A stretch of 7,539 bases of DNA from Methanobacteriota archaeon. Its GTDB lineage: Archaea > Halobacteriota > Methanocellia > Methanocellales > Methanocellaceae. The notes under the pieces are model-generated. The model saw nothing but the letters and a program-made list of their open reading frames with translations. It ran no database searches and was not told the origin of the DNA. The stretch is taken from contig JAEZKS010000218.1 of the NCBI GenBank assembly GCA_023436075.1, positions 1 to 7,539 on the forward strand, in the 5' to 3' direction. Shown here in pieces: positions 4,740-7,539 of this stretch; position 1 is the first letter of the stretch; every line of letters starts with the position of its first letter. A program made the translations under genes and the position numbers.

Positions 4740-5114
4740 TCAAATGGGGAGGTTCCAGGCGGCAAAATAGGTGTTATCCTTAAAATTTGCTATGACTACG
4801 ATTGAGGTGTTGAGTGGTACCTCGAAGTATTGGCGTGACCCGGCTTTAGAGCTGCAGATACTGCCGCCAGCGTCCACGTAGTTGGACACTTCACTGCCAT
4901 TGGCCGTAACGTTGAAGCAGCCCCAGCCGGGGGCTGTACTGTCGAGGAGCTCGGTGCCCCAATCTGACCCGACGATGGTCTCGATACAGATGAACGAGTC
5001 GTTGATCCGGCTGACATCGATGCTGAGGTGCGTATGCGTACTGTCGTCGTAAATTGCAGATAATGCGATCACTTTCCTGATATGTTGGCTCGTCGATCGG
5101 CTGATTTTCATCAT
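4740..5114 (-). CDS. Beta-rich protein with weak resemblance to archaeal pilin C-terminal domains
   Basis: The 124-residue protein lacks the hydrophobic class III signal helix expected of archaeal type IV pilins; its N-terminus is MMKISRSTSQHIRKVIALSA. The remainder alternates short beta-like segments (SIDVSRIND, CIETIVGSD, GCFNVTANGSE, YFEVPLNTSIVVIANFKDNTYFAAWNLPI). The closing V-V-I-A-N-F-K-D-N pattern resembles the final strands of archaeal pilin/DUF-type domains (weak, from memory). Three cysteines (FICIE, GWGCF, SICSS) are present. Start ATG 5114 or 5111 is backed by GGAGG ending 3 or 6 nt upstream, buried in a hairpin. A TATA element lies at 5167-5178. It could be a pilin remnant, a partner protein or an unrelated small beta protein. 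It is monocistronic and divergent from the DHH gene. Confidence 0.65.
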   Translation of the reverse strand: MMKISRSTSQHIRKVIALSAIYDDSTHTHLSIDVSRINDSFICIETIVGSDWGTELLDSTAPGWGCFNVTANGSEVSNYVDAGGSICSSKAGSRQYFEVPLNTSIVVIANFKDNTYFAAWNLPI

Positions 5115-5131
5115 CCCCCTCCGGGAGGGGG
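5115..5131 (-). promoter_or_regulatory. Hairpin that buries the Shine-Dalgarno of the pilin-like gene
   Basis: In the minus-strand transcript CCCCCUC pairs with GAGGGGG around a CCG loop, a perfect 7-bp stem with six G-C pairs, ending at the base just before AUG 5114. The GGAGG ribosome binding site lies in the loop edge and 3' arm, so a folded leader would block ribosome access. Confidence 0.6.
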
Positions 5132-5166
5132 CTGATCATCGCGTATCCGGGCTATTCAGGCAATGA

Positions 5167-5178
5167 TTATTTATATAT
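5167..5178 (-). promoter_or_regulatory. TATA box of the pilin-like gene
   Basis: The minus strand reads ATATATAAATAA after a GG. It is the strongest TATA element in the window, about 58 bp before ATG 5114. Initiation about 25 bp downstream gives a leader of some 30-35 nt that contains the hairpin at 5115-5131. Confidence 0.65.
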
Positions 5179-5201
5179 CCAGAGGCGCTTTTTACAGTAG
5201 A

Positions 5202-5216
5202 GCCTCCGGCTACCGG
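5202..5216. repeat. Second copy of a 15-bp GC hairpin
   Basis: GCCTCCGGCTACCGG matches GCCTCCGGCTGCCGG at 3761-3775 at 14 of 15 bases and can form a CCGG/CCGG stem. Here it lies between the divergent promoters of the pilin-like and DHH genes, so it is not placed as a terminator. Confidence 0.4.
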
Positions 5217-5240
5217 GCTGCATGGTTATCTCTTTCTCGG

Positions 5241-5268
5241 GATGCCACGGCAAAATATTTATGGCATC
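5241..5268 (+). promoter_or_regulatory. TATA box of the DHH gene inside a perfect 7-bp inverted repeat
   Basis: GATGCCA (5241-5247) and TGGCATC (5262-5268) flank CGGCAAAATATTTA, which holds an AT-rich TATA-like core (5252-5261). The arm centres are 21 bp apart, two helical turns, as expected for a dimeric repressor site. Initiation about 25 bp downstream of the core would give a leader of some 35 nt. Confidence 0.55.
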
Positions 5269-5292
5269 GAGCAAGGATTTGTGTCATTAAAC

Positions 5293-5313
5293 ACAAGGTC
5301 ATTACAAGGTCAT
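5293..5313 (+). repeat. Direct repeat ACAAGGTCAT with the ribosome binding site
   Basis: ACAAGGTCAT occurs at 5293-5302 and 5304-5313, an 11-bp period. AGGT in the second copy (5307-5310) is 7 nt from the ATG at 5318 and is the likely Shine-Dalgarno; the first copy would be 18 nt away. The duplication could be a tandem slip or a translational regulator site. Confidence 0.45.
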
Positions 5314-5317
5314 CATC

Positions 5318-7465
5318 ATGAGTATCGACTGTCAGCAGTGCCAGGGAAAGGGGTACATAGTGAAGGGCGAGCAGACTTGCCCTGCCTGCAACGGCGCAGG
5401 AACGGTCAAGAACGTGAACCTGATGGGCATGTCCGACAAGGACCTGAAGTCTGTCCTCGGCGGCTTTTGTCCGAAGTGCAAGGGCTCCGGCAAGCTGCAG
5501 ACCCGGGAGAAGTGTCAGGCCTGTGCCGGCACGGGCAAGCTGAACGACTGCGAGATATGCGGGAAGCCTGCCGCGCCCGGAAGGGACGTTTGCGATGCGT
5601 GCAGCAGCATCTACCCCGTGTATAAGCTAAGTCCTGCCTGTGACGTCTCCGACCTCGACGTGGGCAAGACGTATATGGGCAAGGTCGCCAACACCGCCGA
5701 TTTCGGCGTGTTCGTGAACCTGAACGGCCAGACGAAGGGCCTCATTCACTCGAGCAACGTGCACCGTACCTACGCCTCGGGCGAAGAAGTAATAGTGAAG
5801 ATCAACTCCATCAAGCCTAACGGCAACTTCGACCTCATTCCCCATAAGATCGCCCAGTTCAAGATCATAGAAGTCGAGAAGAACCTGCCACGGACGAAGT
5901 CGAGCGAGATCAACAAGTACGTGAACAAGCAGGTCAGCATCAGCGGCGAGGTCGTGCAGACAAAGCAGACCAGTGGGCCGACTATCTTCACGATCACTGA
6001 CGAGGACGGCTCGGTCTCCTGCGCTGCATTCGTGGAAGCTGGCATGCGGGCGTTCCCCGAGATCCAGCTCGAGGACATGGTCCGGGCCATCGGCGAGATT
6101 ACCATGCGGAACAATGGCCTGCAGCTCGAAGTCCTCGACATGAAGAAGCTGACCGGCGCAGATGCCGCGGAGGTCAAGGGCAAGATCGAGGCGGCTATCG
6201 ACGCCCGTGCCGCTCCCGCAAAAGTAGACTTCCTGGTGCAAAGCGAGGTGCTCGAAAAGCTGCGACCCGCCATGGAGCAGATCGCCCGGCGCATCCGCCG
6301 CGCTATCCTGAAGTCTGAGCCGATCATCATCCGTCACCACGCCGACGCGGACGGCATCTGCGCTGGCGTCGCCGTCGAGCGGGCCTGCCTGCCGCTGATC
6401 CGGCTGGAGGGCGACTCGGACGCCGAGTACCACTTCTTCGGCCGGTCACCTTCCAAGGCGCCGTTCTACGAGCTGGAAGACGTGAACAAGGACCTGGTCA
6501 TGGCACTGGAGGACAGCGAACGCCACGGGCAGCGCATGCCGCTCATCGTGCTCATGGACAACGGCTCCACTGAGGAAGACATCGAGGCATATCGCTACAC
6601 TCAGGTGTACGGCCTTGATCTGCTTGTAGTCGACCACCACCACCCGGACACGACGGTCGACCCGTTCCTGAAAGGCCACGTCAACCCGTACCACGCCGGC
6701 GGCGACTTCGGCATCACCGCGGGCATGCTGGGCATGGAGTTGGCACGGATGATCAACCCTGACGTCACCGATGAGATCAAGCACCTGGCTGCCGTCGCAG
6801 CCGTCGGCGACAGGTCCGAGGCGCCTGAGCGGGCGAAGTACCTCGCGCTGGTCAGCGACAAGTGCTCGGAAGAGGAGCTGAAGAAGATCGCTCTCGCGCT
6901 GGACTACGAGCAGTTCTGGCTGCGCTACAACGACGGCCGTGGCATCATCAACGACATCCTTGGCTTTGGCAGCCAAACCCGGCACCGGGCACTGGTCGAC
7001 ATGCTTTGCGATCAGGCGAACAAGATGATCTCTGACCAGCTCGACGCATCGATGCCCCACGTGAAGACTGCGCAACTGCCCAACGGTGCGCTCCTGTTCA
7101 CCATCGACGTGGAGAACTTCGCCCACAAGTTCACCTTCCCGGCGCCAGGCAAGACGACCGGGGAAATCCATGACATTCTCTGCAAGAAGCATGCGGGCAC
7201 GCCCGTCGTAACGCTGGGATACGGCCCGGACTTTGCCGTGCTGCGGTCCCGTGGCGTGCAGATGAACATTCCGCGCATGGTGCGGGAGCTGCGCGACGAG
7301 ATCAAGGGCGGCGGCGTGAACGGCGGCGGCCACCTCGTGGTCGGGTCGATCAAGTTCGTCGAGGGCATGCGGAAAGAAGTGCTGGAGAAACTGTCCGCCA
7401 AGATCGGGCAGTATCCGGCGGATGCGAAGCCAGTAGAGGCGAAGATCGAAGCCAGGACTCCTTAA
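5318..7465 (+). CDS. Archaea-specific RecJ-like DHH protein with DnaJ-type zinc finger, S1 and OB domains
   Basis: The 715-residue protein is multi-domain. Four CxxCxGxG repeats (C5, C21, C51, C66) form a DnaJ-type zinc finger. A further CxxC pair set follows (C78/C81, C92/C95), a zinc ribbon. An S1 RNA-binding domain lies at about 114-178 (GVFVNLNGQTKGLIHSSNV). An OB-fold spans about 190-280 (VSISGEVVQTKQTSG to LQLEVLDMKKL). The DHH phosphoesterase domain has DADG at 343-346, MDNGS with D414, DHHH at 439-442 and D498 in GDRSE. DHHA1 ends in GGGVNGGGH (664-672). All expected metal and phosphate ligands are present, so it should be active. The architecture matches the archaeal COG1107 type (RecJ-like exonuclease with DnaJ zinc finger). 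By family it would be a Mn-dependent 5'-3' single-strand nuclease or phosphodiesterase in the cytosol; the S1 and zinc domains suggest RNA. The substrate is unproven. It has its own promoter. Confidence 0.93.
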   Translation: MSIDCQQCQGKGYIVKGEQTCPACNGAGTVKNVNLMGMSDKDLKSVLGGFCPKCKGSGKLQTREKCQACAGTGKLNDCEICGKPAAPGRDVCDACSSIYPVYKLSPACDVSDLDVGKTYMGKVANTADFGVFVNLNGQTKGLIHSSNVHRTYASGEEVIVKINSIKPNGNFDLIPHKIAQFKIIEVEKNLPRTKSSEINKYVNKQVSISGEVVQTKQTSGPTIFTITDEDGSVSCAAFVEAGMRAFPEIQLEDMVRAIGEITMRNNGLQLEVLDMKKLTGADAAEVKGKIEAAIDARAAPAKVDFLVQSEVLEKLRPAMEQIARRIRRAILKSEPIIIRHHADADGICAGVAVERACLPLIRLEGDSDAEYHFFGRSPSKAPFYELEDVNKDLVMALEDSERHGQRMPLIVLMDNGSTEEDIEAYRYTQVYGLDLLVVDHHHPDTTVDPFLKGHVNPYHAGGDFGITAGMLGMELARMINPDVTDEIKHLAAVAAVGDRSEAPERAKYLALVSDKCSEEELKKIALALDYEQFWLRYNDGRGIINDILGFGSQTRHRALVDMLCDQANKMISDQLDASMPHVKTAQLPNGALLFTIDVENFAHKFTFPAPGKTTGEIHDILCKKHAGTPVVTLGYGPDFAVLRSRGVQMNIPRMVRELRDEIKGGGVNGGGHLVVGSIKFVEGMRKEVLEKLSAKIGQYPADAKPVEAKIEARTP

Positions 7466-7485
7466 AGAGGCTGCATATAAGCGTT

Positions 7486-7493
7486 CGCGCGCG
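7486..7493. repeat. Short CG tract after the DHH gene
   Basis: CGCGCGCG in TTCGCGCGCGGTCGGGC, 20 nt beyond the DHH stop, is a shorter relative of the alternating tracts at 1834, 3214 and 3741. A 10-bp one (CATGCGCGCG) lies at 4199-4208. Confidence 0.35.
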
Positions 7494-7497
7494 GTCG

Positions 7498-7515
7498 GGC
7501 TATAAAGGCTATAAA
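7498..7515 (+). promoter_or_regulatory. Tandem GGCTATAAA, possible promoter of the next gene
   Basis: GGCTATAAA occurs twice in a row (7498-7506, 7507-7515), each with a TATAAA core. They probably serve a gene beyond the right edge. A T-run (CTTTTTAC, 7527-7534) follows and could equally be a termination signal for the DHH transcript. Confidence 0.4.
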
Positions 7516-7539
7516 GCTCGCCAGGACTTTTTACAGCTC

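Noticed and set aside
4891..5139. Alternative start at 5139 for the pilin-like gene
   Set aside because: It is in a different frame, translates to a polar sequence with no pilin helix, and lacks a Shine-Dalgarno; ATG 5114/5111 has one.
5627..7333. Long antisense reading frames (268 and 295 residues) opposite the DHH gene
   Set aside because: They arise from the GC-rich codon pattern of the DHH gene, are low-complexity in Val/Asp/His/Arg, and lie against a protein with all its family motifs.

Overview
The window looks like chromosomal DNA of a methanogen-type euryarchaeon; Methanocellales or relatives would fit, but that is inference. The support is a 715-residue RecJ-like protein of an archaea-specific architecture (DnaJ-type zinc finger, S1, OB, DHH/DHHA1), a tRNA gene with no encoded CCA, TATA elements about 25-40 bp ahead of several starts, and Shine-Dalgarno-like sites mixed with very short leaders. 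Coding DNA is GC-rich in the DHH gene. The CPBP gene at the left edge uses more AT-rich codons, including many ATA.

Layout, left to right. Bases 1-674 (minus) hold a CPBP-type intramembrane protease gene that leaves the window on the left and carries an apparent one-base insertion at 228-231. It diverges from a creatininase-family amidohydrolase gene (plus, 889-1752). The C-terminus of that gene also looks frameshifted: a better tail runs in the next frame to 1810. A 12-helix polysaccharide flippase-like gene (minus, 1857-3089) converges on it. Next is a 447-bp gene-free stretch (3090-3536) with a 21-bp direct repeat, several strong hairpins and a family of related hairpin repeats reaching the 3' end of a tRNA-Val(CAC) gene (minus, 3537-3610). 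Further minus-strand genes encode a small winged-helix-like protein (3789-4070), a possible 57-residue peptide (4100-4273), a three-helix membrane protein (4294-4632) and a beta-rich protein with weak resemblance to archaeal pilin C-terminal domains (4740-5114). The right third is the DHH-family gene (plus, 5318-7465), transcribed divergently from the pilin-like gene.

No single multi-gene system is evident: the genes are mostly monocistronic with separate promoters and unrelated likely jobs (membrane proteolysis, amide hydrolysis, glycan export, transcription control, nucleic acid processing). The signals most worth a second look lie between genes. They are alternating CG/CA (Z-DNA-prone) tracts that recur in gene-free DNA, a hairpin that buries the ribosome binding site of the pilin-like gene, a perfect 7-bp inverted repeat around the TATA box of the DHH gene, and the repeat cluster beside the tRNA. 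Two neighbouring apparent one-base insertions could be real decay or sequence errors.
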